A stretch of DNA of 64,000 nucleotides. Source: Mycolicibacterium peregrinum (GTDB taxonomy: Bacteria > Actinomycetota > Actinomycetes > Mycobacteriales > Mycobacteriaceae). The stretch spans positions 372,001-436,000 of the forward strand of contig NZ_LZSO01000012.1 of the NCBI RefSeq assembly GCF_001665785.1, written 5' to 3'. Of this stretch, positions 44,373 to 53,000 are shown piece after piece (positions within the stretch are counted from its first letter, which is position 1; each line of letters begins with the position of its first letter). The notes beneath the pieces were generated by a model, which worked only from the letters and a program-made list of their open reading frames with translations, was not told the origin of the DNA and made no database searches. The translations under genes were made by a program, and so were the position numbers.

Positions 44373-45982
44373 GGAATCAGCTTGCCGGGGTTGAGGATTC
44401 CTGCCGGATCCAGTGTGGCCTTCACGGCGCGCAACACCTGGGCGCCGAGGTCTCCGATCTCGTCCCGCATCCACGGGCGATGGTCCGCGCCGACAGCATG
44501 GTGGTGGGTGATGGTGCCGCCGCTGCGCACCATCGCGTCGGAGGCCGCGGTCTTCGCGGCCTGCCACTGCTCGATCGGGTTGCCGCGCTGGGCGGCGACG
44601 ACCGTGAAGTAGAGCGAGGCACCAGTGGGGTACACATGCGAAATGTGGCACATCACCAGGGCGGGCGTGCCGGATTCGGCGAGGGCGGTGGTCAGGGCTT
44701 CGGTGACCGCGGCCTTCAGCGTGCCCAGGTTGGACCACGTGGTGGCCGTCTCCAGTGTTTCGCACAACGCGCCCGCCGCCAGCAGTGAATCACGCAGATA
44801 CGGTGCGTTGAACCGGCCGTGCTCCCAGGCCCGCGCCGGGGCCTCGCCCAGCGACGTGCCGCCCCGGGCTTCCAGGACTGCGCGGGTTTCCTCGTGGCGG
44901 CTCTCGGTGTGCGCCGCGGTGCCCTCGAACAGCGTGATGGCCAAGCAGCCCCCGGTGATGCTCTGCTCGCCGATGCTGTCGGTGGTGGCCAGGTTCACCC
45001 CGGTCTCGGCCTCATCAGACAGCCGGATCACTGTCGGTCCGGTGCCGGTCTGGATGACCGCCCGCAGCGCCTCGGCGCCGGTCGCGAAATCCGGGAAGGA
45101 CCACGCCTCGTAGCGGGTGGTCTCGGGCACCGGGTGCACGCGAACCCGGACCCGGGTGATGACACCGAACACCCCTTCCGAACCGAGGAGCAGCTGGCGC
45201 AGATCCGGTCCGGCCGCCGAGGCCGGGGCGCGGCCGAGCTCGAGTGTCCCCGCCGGGGTCACGGCATGCAGCCCGCGGACCATGTCGTCGAAACGTCCGT
45301 ACCCGGCCGAACCCTGGCCAGAGGACCGGGTGGCGGCGAACCCGCCGATGGTGGCGAACTGAAAGCTCTGCGGAAAGTGGCCCAGCGAGAAGCCATGTGC
45401 ACCGAGCAGTGCCTCGGCCTGTGGCCCGGTGACGCCCGCGCCCAGTTCGGCCTCGCCGCTCACCTCGTCGAGGCTGTGCAGCGCGTCGAACCGGCGCAGA
45501 TCGAGCGCCACGACCGCGACGAAGTCGCCGCGCAACGGATCGAGTCCGCCCACCACGCTGGTGCCCCCGCCGAACGGGACGACCGCGATCCGGTGTTCGG
45601 AACAGTAGGTGAGGATTGCGGCGACCTCGTCCTCAGTACCTGGGAGCAGGACCGCATCGGGTGCATCCTGGACGCCGGAACCATTGCGGCGCAGCAGGTC
45701 CAACGTCGACTTGCCTCCGGCGTGCAGTAGCCGTGACATGGTGTCGGTGCCGCAGTGCGGTGCGCCGACGATGGCGGCGAGGGCCTCACGATCACCGTCG
45801 GTCAGGGTCGACGGCTGCAACTGCGCCCGCTCGGGCGTCGGCTCTGCCGCCGGAGCTGCGTCGACGCCCAGCGCCTGTTGCAGCAGGGAGCGGATCCCGT
45901 CGGACAGCGGCTTGGCCGCGTCTGGATCGCCCCAGGCATTCCACTTCATCGGAGGCAGAAACTGTTCGGCCGGCTGAGTCAT
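44369..45982 (-). CDS. FAD-linked oxidase, alkyl-DHAP-synthase-like (Rv2251-like)
   Basis: A 537-residue PCMH-fold flavoprotein. The FAD-binding domain has VPFGGGTSVVGG near 140, followed by a C-terminal alkyldihydroxyacetonephosphate synthase-type domain with VTHHHAVG near 500. In animals such enzymes make the ether bond of lipids; in mycobacteria the role is uncertain. It is coupled to the lipid kinase and divergent from a TetR regulator, with only 17 bases between the starts. Confidence 0.78.
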   Translation of the reverse strand: MTQPAEQFLPPMKWNAWGDPDAAKPLSDGIRSLLQQALGVDAAPAAEPTPERAQLQPSTLTDGDREALAAIVGAPHCGTDTMSRLLHAGGKSTLDLLRRNGSGVQDAPDAVLLPGTEDEVAAILTYCSEHRIAVVPFGGGTSVVGGLDPLRGDFVAVVALDLRRFDALHSLDEVSGEAELGAGVTGPQAEALLGAHGFSLGHFPQSFQFATIGGFAATRSSGQGSAGYGRFDDMVRGLHAVTPAGTLELGRAPASAAGPDLRQLLLGSEGVFGVITRVRVRVHPVPETTRYEAWSFPDFATGAEALRAVIQTGTGPTVIRLSDEAETGVNLATTDSIGEQSITGGCLAITLFEGTAAHTESRHEETRAVLEARGGTSLGEAPARAWEHGRFNAPYLRDSLLAAGALCETLETATTWSNLGTLKAAVTEALTTALAESGTPALVMCHISHVYPTGASLYFTVVAAQRGNPIEQWQAAKTAASDAMVRSGGTITHHHAVGADHRPWMRDEIGDLGAQVLRAVKATLDPAGILNPGKLIP

Positions 45983-46018
45983 GCGTTACAGTATTACACA
46001 TGATGTCAATCAGTAACG
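45983..46018. promoter_or_regulatory. Divergent leaderless promoters and inverted repeat
   Basis: The oxidase ATG (45982) and the TetR ATG (46000) are 17 bases apart. A plus -10 TACAGT (45987-45992) and a minus -10 TACTGT (45988-45993) are almost the same bases, and each is five to seven bases from its ATG, so both messages are probably leaderless and compete for one polymerase. An inverted repeat CGTTAC (45984-45989) with GTAACG (46013-46018) spans the region and could bind the TetR protein. Confidence 0.5.
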
Positions 46019-46587
46019 AAGGATCGCTGAGCGACCAGATCTTGGATGCCGCCGCGAGCTGCGTGCTGGCTTTCGGCGTGGACCGGGTGACCCTGGCCGA
46101 GATCGCCCGCCGGGCCGGGGTCAGCCGCCCCACCGTGTACCGGCGTTTCCCCGATACCCAGTCGATCCTGGCTGCGCTGCTCACCGCGCGAGTCGTCGGT
46201 GTCCTCGATGCAACCGAAGCGGGCGATCCGGGCCGGGCGGCGCTGGTCGACCGCATCGTGACGGTGGCCGCGCGGCTGCGTCACGACGAGGTGATCATGG
46301 CGGTCCTGCACTCCGCGCCCGAGGTGGCGATGGTCTACATCTCCGAGCGGCTGGGCACCAGCCAGCAGATCCTGATCGACGCGCTGGCCGGGGAGCTCAA
46401 GCTCGCCCAGGAGGTGAGCTCGGCAACCAACCGGGTCCGGGCAGGTGATCCCCGCCGGCTGGCGACCATGTGCCTGCTGATCACCCAGTCGGCGATCCAG
46501 TCCGCACAGATGGTCGAGCCCATCCTCGACGTCGACGCACTGGCGGTCGAGCTCACCCACGCACTGAACGGATACCTGGCCTCATGA
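46000..46587 (+). CDS. TetR-family regulator (Rv2250c-like)
   Basis: A 195-residue regulator with helix-turn-helix VTLAEIARRAGVSRPTVYRR near 28-47. ATG codons at 46000 and 46003 are both possible; the first suits the leaderless promoter. It is coupled to glpD by an ATGA overlap. It probably regulates the divergent oxidase-kinase transcript and its own glpD. Confidence 0.82.
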   Translation: MMSISNEGSLSDQILDAAASCVLAFGVDRVTLAEIARRAGVSRPTVYRRFPDTQSILAALLTARVVGVLDATEAGDPGRAALVDRIVTVAARLRHDEVIMAVLHSAPEVAMVYISERLGTSQQILIDALAGELKLAQEVSSATNRVRAGDPRRLATMCLLITQSAIQSAQMVEPILDVDALAVELTHALNGYLAS

Positions 46588-48131
46588 CCGGTCCGACGGC
46601 CCTCAATCGCACCAGGCGCACAACAGAATTGGCCGCACTCGCCGAGGGCGAGCAGGTCGACGTGATCGTCATCGGCGGTGGGATCACCGGTGCGGGCATC
46701 GCCCTGGATGCCGCGTCACGGGGTCTGAGCGTGGCATTGGTGGAAAAGCACGATCTGGCCTTCGGGACCAGCCGGTGGAGCTCGAAACTCGTGCACGGCG
46801 GACTGCGCTACCTGGCCACCGGCAATATCGGGATCGCCCGCCGCAGTGCCATCGAACGCGGAATCCTGATGACCCGCAACGCACCTCACCTCGTCAAGGC
46901 CATGCCGCAACTGGTGCCGCTGCTGCCGTCGATGGGCCGCGGGTCACGTGCGTTGGTGCGCACCGGATTCGTGGCCGGTGATGGCCTGCGCAGGCTCGCC
47001 GGTACCAGCGCGTCGACCTTGCCACGCTCACGCCGGGTGGACGCACGCCGCACTGTCGAACTGGCCCCCACCGTGCGCACAGAGGGACTCGATGGCGGTT
47101 TCCTGGCCTACGACGGTCAGCTCGTCGACGACGCCCGCCTGGTGGCCGCTGTCGCCCGCACCGCCGCGCAGCATGGGGCCCGCATCCTGACGAGGGTGTC
47201 TGCCGGCGCCGCCGGCGCGAACTCGGTACACCTGACCGACGAACTGACCGGGGATTCCTTCGACGCCACCGCGCGTGTGGTGATCAACGCCGCCGGCGTG
47301 TGGGCCGGCGATCTCGACCCGGCGCTCACACTGCGGCCCAGTCGCGGAACACATCTGGTGTTCGATGCCGCCGCGTTCGGCAATCCCACCGCGGCCCTGA
47401 CCATTCCGATACCGGGGGAGTTGAATCGGTTCGTCTTCGCCATGCCCGAACAGCTCGGCCGGGTCTACCTGGGGCTCACGGACGAAGATGCGCCGGGGCC
47501 CATTCCCGATGTGCCGCAACCCACTCCGGGTGAGATTCGTTTCCTGTTGGACACTGTCAACACCGCTCTTGCCACCGCCCTGACCACCGCGGATGTGCGG
47601 GGCGCGTATGCCGGGCTGCGGCCGCTGATCGATACCGGGCAGGGCAACACGGCCGACGTGTCCCGCGAGCACGCAGTGGTGGAGTCGGCGAGTGGGGTGA
47701 TCAGCATCATCGGTGGGAAGCTCACCGAATACCGCTACATGGCCCAGGATGTGCTCGACCGCGCGCTGGCCCTGCGCGGCCTGACCGCCTCGGGTTGCCG
47801 CACCGCCAACCTGCCGCTCGTCGGCGCACCGGCCAATCCGGTGTCCACCCTGCGATCCGAACACGCACTGCCGTCCTCACTGGTCGCACGGTACGGAGCT
47901 GAGGCGCCCAATGTGATCGCACGGGCGCGGTGCGCCCGACCCACCGATCCGGTGGCCGACGGAATCGACGTCATCCGTGCAGAATTCGAGTACGCCGTCA
48001 CGCACGAGGGCGCCTTGAGCGCCGACGACATCCTCGACCGACGTACGCGTATCAGTCTGGTCAGCGCCGACCGGGACCGTGCCGCCGGAGTGGCCGCCGA
48101 GATGATCGCTGAATTCGGGGGAGTCGAGTAG
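46584..48131 (+). CDS. glpD: Glycerol-3-phosphate dehydrogenase, FAD-dependent
   Basis: A 515-residue enzyme of the GlpD family. FAD is bound by VIVIGGGITGAGIALDAASRG near 26-46. The SSKLVHGGLRYL segment near 66 and the later TADVSREHAVV and GGKLTEYRYMA segments are typical. It feeds glycerol-3-phosphate electrons to the menaquinone pool and yields dihydroxyacetone phosphate. It matches M. tuberculosis glpD1 (Rv2249c). Its start overlaps the TetR stop. Confidence 0.87.
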   Translation: MTGPTALNRTRRTTELAALAEGEQVDVIVIGGGITGAGIALDAASRGLSVALVEKHDLAFGTSRWSSKLVHGGLRYLATGNIGIARRSAIERGILMTRNAPHLVKAMPQLVPLLPSMGRGSRALVRTGFVAGDGLRRLAGTSASTLPRSRRVDARRTVELAPTVRTEGLDGGFLAYDGQLVDDARLVAAVARTAAQHGARILTRVSAGAAGANSVHLTDELTGDSFDATARVVINAAGVWAGDLDPALTLRPSRGTHLVFDAAAFGNPTAALTIPIPGELNRFVFAMPEQLGRVYLGLTDEDAPGPIPDVPQPTPGEIRFLLDTVNTALATALTTADVRGAYAGLRPLIDTGQGNTADVSREHAVVESASGVISIIGGKLTEYRYMAQDVLDRALALRGLTASGCRTANLPLVGAPANPVSTLRSEHALPSSLVARYGAEAPNVIARARCARPTDPVADGIDVIRAEFEYAVTHEGALSADDILDRRTRISLVSADRDRAAGVAAEMIAEFGGVE

Positions 48132-48174
48132 TCCGCTACGCGGCTGAGACAGCTTCCAGGACTACAGTCGGGGC

Positions 48175-49746
48175 GTGGCGAAGACCGGGATACCGGTGCT
48201 GATCGTCGGCGCCGGTGTGGCGGGGTTGGCCAGTGCGGCCCTGCTGGCTCAACACGGCGTGGAATCGATGCTGGTGGAAAAGCGTCGTGAGCTCTTCATC
48301 TATCCCAAGGCACGGAACCTGACCTTTCGCACGTGCGAGATCCTGCGTGGGCTCGGCCTCGCCGACGAGGTGCATGCCGTGGCCGAAGGTGTGTCGAGCG
48401 TGGCGCTCAAACCATTCCTGAACAGCACCTCGGCGGAGCCTGCCATGGATATCGATGCGATCTTCGCAGGGTTCGCCGGCCTGAGCCCGGAACCGGTGGT
48501 CCAGTACTGCCCGCAGAGCCACCTCGAACCGATCCTGCTCGGCGAGATCCGTCGTCGCGGCAGCGCTGTCCGCTACGGCACGACCCTGGTGGACTTCGCA
48601 CAGGACGCTGAAGGAGTGACTGCCGAGTTGCGCTCGGATGCGGGCAATGAGACGGTGCATGCCGACTATCTGATCGCCGCTGACGGTGTGCGCGGCACCA
48701 TCCGTACCCGGCTCGGCATCGGCACCTCGGGCTACGGCGCGTTGCCGATCTACGTGGTCTTCATCTACTTCCAGGGCCGATGGCGGTCGTTCGTACCGGA
48801 GCTGGGTGATGGTGATGCGATACAGGTGCGCAATGCCGATGTGGACGGAATCTTCGTGACCATCGACGAGGACCGTGGCATGTTCATCACCACCTATCTG
48901 CCCGGGCGCGGCGAGTCGGCCGACCAATTCACCCCGGACCATTGCCGGGCGGTGCTCACCGCGGCGATCGGCGAATCGATCGACCCGGAGATCATAGAAG
49001 TGGCCCCGTGGCAGCCCCACGAGCAGGTTGCCGACCAATTCCTTAGCGGGCGAACGTTTCTCGTCGGCGACGCTGCCCACACGATGCCACCGTTCAAGGC
49101 CGGCGGGGCGAACGTCGCCATCCAGAGCGCACACAACTTGGCCTGGAAGTTGGCGGCTGTCCATCACGGCACCGCGGGACCGGGACTGCTGGCGACCTAT
49201 CACGACGAGCGGTATCCGGTCGGCCGCTTCGCCGCGCGACAATCGCTGATCGGGCCGCCACTGGCTCTGCTCAAGCTCGACAATGCCGGGCCCGGACTGT
49301 CTCCTGGCGAGGAAGCTCCGCTGTTCGACATGATCCTGGGATACCAGTACCACTCAGCGGCAGTCGTTTCCGGCGCTCAGTCAGGCGTAGGCGTGACCTT
49401 CGTCGAAGAACTGCGCGGCCAGTCCGGCACCCGGATGCCCCACATCTGGTTGTCTCGTGAGGGCAGACGGGTATCCACCATCGATCTGATCGACCATGGA
49501 TTCGCGCTGTTCTCCGCGGGAGCCGAGTCGGCATGGCAATCGGCGGCAGCAGCGGTCGGGTCAACCCTGGGCACGACGGTCACGGTGCACTCCCTGACCG
49601 CCGACGGAGCGACTCAAGTGGGTCTCGGCCGCGGCGGAGCGCTTCTGGTCCGCCCTGACGATTTCGTTTGTTGGCGCGCGGAGGAACTCCCCGCCAGCCC
49701 GGAAGCTGCGTTACACCAAGCACTCTCGTCGATTCTTGACCGGTGA
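48175..49746 (+). CDS. FAD-dependent aromatic-type hydroxylase
   Basis: A 523-residue PHBH/PheA-type flavoprotein monooxygenase with GAGVAGLASAALLA near residue 10, a middle GD motif (VGDAAHTMPPFKAGGANVA near 298) and a C-terminal thioredoxin-like tail. Relatives hydroxylate phenols, resorcinols or polyketides. It starts at a GTG (48175). It stands alone, with LysR convergent and glpD upstream in the same direction. The substrate is unknown. Confidence 0.8.
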   Translation: MAKTGIPVLIVGAGVAGLASAALLAQHGVESMLVEKRRELFIYPKARNLTFRTCEILRGLGLADEVHAVAEGVSSVALKPFLNSTSAEPAMDIDAIFAGFAGLSPEPVVQYCPQSHLEPILLGEIRRRGSAVRYGTTLVDFAQDAEGVTAELRSDAGNETVHADYLIAADGVRGTIRTRLGIGTSGYGALPIYVVFIYFQGRWRSFVPELGDGDAIQVRNADVDGIFVTIDEDRGMFITTYLPGRGESADQFTPDHCRAVLTAAIGESIDPEIIEVAPWQPHEQVADQFLSGRTFLVGDAAHTMPPFKAGGANVAIQSAHNLAWKLAAVHHGTAGPGLLATYHDERYPVGRFAARQSLIGPPLALLKLDNAGPGLSPGEEAPLFDMILGYQYHSAAVVSGAQSGVGVTFVEELRGQSGTRMPHIWLSREGRRVSTIDLIDHGFALFSAGAESAWQSAAAAVGSTLGTTVTVHSLTADGATQVGLGRGGALLVRPDDFVCWRAEELPASPEAALHQALSSILDR

Positions 49747-49758
49747 TTCCCGCCCGGG

Positions 49759-50634
49759 TTACTTGGCCAGGAGGACATCCCGGACCGCTGAGGCGGTGTG
49801 ACGTTGCCACATTGCCTGGGCGCCCACCAGCAGCGGAGGTTCGAGCTCGGTGACGACCACGCGGCCATCCATGGCCGGGCCGGGTGCCGTAGTGACGAAC
49901 GTGACGGCACCGGTGGTGAGCGGCGCGGCGACGGTGGCCGCACCCTGGACCCGGCTGACCACATAGTCGGGTTCAAAACCGGCACGTCGGCACGCGCCCA
50001 TCAGGAAGTCGCTGTAATACGACGCCCCCGGCGGCGCCCACAGCGCGATGCGTTCCCCGGCCAGCTCGCGAATGTCGACAGCCGGCTGGTGGGCGAGTCG
50101 ATGTTCGCGGGGCAGCGCGAGCCGCACACGGTCGTAACCCAGGACGGCCGTGGCCAATTCGTTGGTGGGAACGACCCCGCGGCGCAGACCCAGGTGCACC
50201 GTGCCGTCGAGTACAGCATCACCGAGCTGATCGGGGTACAGCTGACGGAAGGTGAAGGAGGCGTCGGGGAATGCGTCGATCGCCGGTTCGAGCAGCGTGT
50301 AGGCCTCGCTCCCGCTGAGTGCCGGAGTGTGGCCGACGACAAAGACCTCCGCGGCGTCGCCGGCGGCCGACTCCACCCGCTCGGCCACGGTTCGCGCCGC
50401 TGCCAGCAGGGTTCGCCCTTCGGCCAGCAGCAATTCACCGGCTCGTGTGAGGGTCAGGCGGCGGCCCTCACGCCGGAACAAGGTGGCGTTGAGGTCCCTT
50501 TCCAGTTGCTGCATCGAGCTGCTGAGCGCCTGTTGGCTAACGTGCAGTCCAGTTGCTGCGGCGGTGACGCTGCCGGATTCCGCGATCGCGATGAATTGAC
50601 GTAAACGTCGTAGATCAGGGACTTCTGCGGACAC
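49759..50634 (-). CDS. LysR-family regulator
   Basis: A 291-residue LysR regulator with an N-terminal winged helix-turn-helix (LRQFIAIAESGSVTAAATGL and SQQALSSSMQQLERDL) and a C-terminal ligand domain. It is divergent from the SDR at 50722 and very probably controls it through the repeats at 50647-50722. Its gene ends 12 bases from the hydroxylase stop (convergent). Confidence 0.85.
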   Translation of the reverse strand: MSAEVPDLRRLRQFIAIAESGSVTAAATGLHVSQQALSSSMQQLERDLNATLFRREGRRLTLTRAGELLLAEGRTLLAAARTVAERVESAAGDAAEVFVVGHTPALSGSEAYTLLEPAIDAFPDASFTFRQLYPDQLGDAVLDGTVHLGLRRGVVPTNELATAVLGYDRVRLALPREHRLAHQPAVDIRELAGERIALWAPPGASYYSDFLMGACRRAGFEPDYVVSRVQGAATVAAPLTTGAVTFVTTAPGPAMDGRVVVTELEPPLLVGAQAMWQRHTASAVRDVLLAK

Positions 50635-50646
50635 CTAAACAGCCTA

Positions 50647-50722
50647 TCCACAATCAACGCTTGTGGAAACCTCGGGTTTTTGCGTTATTCATATGTGGAT
50701 CGCGAAACTAGGCTATTGCCTA
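50647..50722. promoter_or_regulatory. Two inverted repeats in the LysR/SDR divergent promoter
   Basis: TCCACAA-N7-TTGTGGA (50647-50667) has the T-N11-A form of LysR recognition sites and lies 13 bases from the LysR start. A second repeat TAGGC-N4-GCCTA (50709-50722) touches the SDR start codon. The pair fits recognition and activation sites for LysR control of the SDR. Confidence 0.6.
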
Positions 50723-51471
50723 TGAGCAAACTAGAAGGAAAGTCTGCAATCGTTGCCGCCGGTGCGAAGAACCTGGGTGGCCTGATCAGCACGACGTTGG
50801 CTTCGAGGGGTGTCAATGTCGCCGTTCACTACAACAGTGCCTCCAGCGAGGCCGACGCCGACAAGACGGTGGCGGCAGTGCAGGCCGCCGGGGTGAAGGC
50901 GGTCAAGGTCCAGGGCGATCTGACGGTGCCGGCCAATGTCGAGAAACTCTTCGACACGGCCATCGACGCCTTCGGCAGTGTGGACATCGCGATCAACACC
51001 GTCGGCAAGGTGCTGCGTAAGCCGTTCGTGGAAACCACTGAGGCCGAATATGACTCGATGTTCGACATCAACGCCAAGGCCGCCTATTTCTTCCTGCAAC
51101 AGGCGGGCAAGCGGCTGGCCGACAACGGGTCGGTGGTCACCATCGTGACCGCGTTGCTGGCGGCCTACACCGACGGGTACTCGACGTACGCGGGCTCCAA
51201 GAGCCCCGTCGAACACTTCACCCGGGCCGCCTCCAAGGAATTCGGCGTCCGGGGGATCAACGTCAACAACGTCGCCCCCGGCCCGATGGACACACCGTTC
51301 TTCTATCCGCAGGAGACGCCGGAGCGCGTCGAGTTCCACAAGTCGCAGGCCATGGGCAACCGGCTGACCGAGATCACCGACATCGCCCCGCTGGTCGTGT
51401 TCCTGGCCGACGAGGGCCACTGGATCAACGGGCAGACCATCTTCGCCAACGGCGGTTACACCACGCGCTGA
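50722..51471 (+). CDS. Short-chain dehydrogenase/reductase with unusual motifs
   Basis: A 249-residue SDR-like protein that starts MSKLEGKSAIVAAGAKNLGG. The dinucleotide loop is AGAKNLG instead of TGxxxGxG, and the usual catalytic serine position (13 before the Tyr) is a Thr; Tyr and Lys of YAGSK are present. The GPMDTPF segment is typical of SDRs. It is divergent from LysR. The odd motifs may mean altered cofactor use or a non-reductase role. Confidence 0.78.
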   Translation: MSKLEGKSAIVAAGAKNLGGLISTTLASRGVNVAVHYNSASSEADADKTVAAVQAAGVKAVKVQGDLTVPANVEKLFDTAIDAFGSVDIAINTVGKVLRKPFVETTEAEYDSMFDINAKAAYFFLQQAGKRLADNGSVVTIVTALLAAYTDGYSTYAGSKSPVEHFTRAASKEFGVRGINVNNVAPGPMDTPFFYPQETPERVEFHKSQAMGNRLTEITDIAPLVVFLADEGHWINGQTIFANGGYTTR

Positions 51472-51476
51472 AACGC

Positions 51477-51533
51477 CGAATGGCCAGTTATTGCACGGCT
51501 TTTCGCCTGAAGTGTGCAATAACTGGCCATTCG
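51477..51533. terminator. 20-bp perfect inverted repeat between convergent genes
   Basis: Arms 51477-51496 and 51514-51533 are perfectly complementary (20 bp) around a 17-base loop; the left arm begins CGAATGGCCAG. It lies 5 bases after the SDR stop and 14 bases before the accD6 stop, and probably ends transcription from both sides. The stem is long for a terminator and has no T-run. Confidence 0.55.
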
Positions 51534-51547
51534 TGCCAGCTGAGTGG

Positions 51548-52969
51548 TTACAGCGGGATGTTCTTGTGGCGGCCGCGCCGGTGCGGGGCCTCGGCCAGCG
51601 CCTGCGTCAGCTTGCTGCGGGTGTGAGCCGGGTCGATCTTCTCGTCGACCACGCCGATCTCGATCGCCGAATCCACACCACCGGCGATGCGCTCGTGCTC
51701 GATGGCGAGCTCCTCGTGCAGCGCCTCACGCTCGTGATCCGGGGCTGCGGCCAGCTTGCGCTTGTGCAGGATGCCGACGGCGGCCTTGGCGCCCATGACG
51801 GCGACCTCGGCGTCCGGCCAGGCGAACACCTTGGTGGCGTTGAGCGACCGCGAGTTCATCGCGATGTAGGCGCCGCCGTAGATCTTGCGGGTCACCAGGG
51901 TGACGCGGGGGACCGAGGACTCACCGAAAGCATGCAGCAGCTTGGCGCCGCGACGGACCACGCCGCCCCATTCCTGATCCACGCCGGGCAGGTAGCCCGG
52001 AACGTCGACGACGACCACCAGCGGAATGCCGAAGGCATCGCAGAGCCGCACGAAACGGGCCGACTTCTCGGCACTTTCGGAGTTCAGGCAGCCGCCGAGA
52101 CGCAGCGGGTTGTTGGCGATGACACCGACCGAACGGCCGGCCAGGCGACCGAGGCCGACCACGATCGACGGGGCCCATTTGGCCTGGAACTCCTCGAACG
52201 GCACACCCTCGTCGAGCAGAGCTTCGATGATCGGGTGCACGTCGTAGGCGCGGCGAGCCGATTCGGGCATCAGCGCAGCCAGGTCGGTGTCGCCGGCCTC
52301 GGCCTTGTTGCGATCGAAATGCCCCTGCTGGCTGAACAATCCGACCAGACGGCGGCCGCGCTCGTAGGCATCGAGCTCGTCGTCGGCGACGATGTGGCAC
52401 ACACCGGACTTCTTGTGGTGAGCGTCGGGGCCGCCGAGCGACACCATGTCGACGTCCTCACCGGTGACGCTGCGCACCACGTCCGGACCGGTGACGAACA
52501 CCTTGCTGTCCGGGGCCATGATGATCACGTCGGTCAGGGCGGGACCGTAAGCCGCACCGCCGGCGGCGAATCCGACGACCACCGAGATCTGCGGGATGTA
52601 ACCCGACGCCCGGATCATCGCCTCGAAGACCAGGCCGACCGCGTGCAGGGCCTTGACGCCCTCGGCCAGCCGCGCACCGCCCGAGTGCCAGATGCCGACG
52701 ATCGGGCTCTGCTCTTCGATCGCGGTGTCGTAGGCGTTGACGATGTGGGCACAGCCCTCGATGCCCATGGCGCCGCCCATCACGGTGCCGTCGGTGCAGA
52801 ACGCAACCGTGCGAACACCGTTGACCGTGCCGGCGGCCGCCAGCACGCCCGAGCGGTCCCGCTCGTGCAGCAGCTCGACGCTGCCGTCATCGAAGAAGGT
52901 CTGCAGGCGCAGCAGCGGGTCGCGGGGGTCGAGCGACTCGGCAGCGGTTTCGGGGGCCATGATCGTCAT
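51548..52969 (-). CDS. accD6: Acetyl/propionyl-CoA carboxylase beta subunit AccD6
   Basis: A 473-residue carboxyltransferase beta subunit. The acyl-CoA and biotin-binding segments are seen in GIEGCAHIVNAYDTAIEEQSP and the paired oxyanion glycines (VVVGFAAGGAAYGPA and YGGAYIAMNS). AccD6 carboxylates acetyl-CoA to malonyl-CoA for FAS-II and fatty-acid synthesis. I chose the ATG at 52969, which gives the family's length; the frame upstream is not conserved. It is the last gene of the FAS-II operon. Confidence 0.92.
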   Translation of the reverse strand: MTIMAPETAAESLDPRDPLLRLQTFFDDGSVELLHERDRSGVLAAAGTVNGVRTVAFCTDGTVMGGAMGIEGCAHIVNAYDTAIEEQSPIVGIWHSGGARLAEGVKALHAVGLVFEAMIRASGYIPQISVVVGFAAGGAAYGPALTDVIIMAPDSKVFVTGPDVVRSVTGEDVDMVSLGGPDAHHKKSGVCHIVADDELDAYERGRRLVGLFSQQGHFDRNKAEAGDTDLAALMPESARRAYDVHPIIEALLDEGVPFEEFQAKWAPSIVVGLGRLAGRSVGVIANNPLRLGGCLNSESAEKSARFVRLCDAFGIPLVVVVDVPGYLPGVDQEWGGVVRRGAKLLHAFGESSVPRVTLVTRKIYGGAYIAMNSRSLNATKVFAWPDAEVAVMGAKAAVGILHKRKLAAAPDHEREALHEELAIEHERIAGGVDSAIEIGVVDEKIDPAHTRSKLTQALAEAPHRRGRHKNIPL

Positions 52970-53000
52970 GTAGGTCTCCTTTAGTGGAAAGCTCTGGGGT

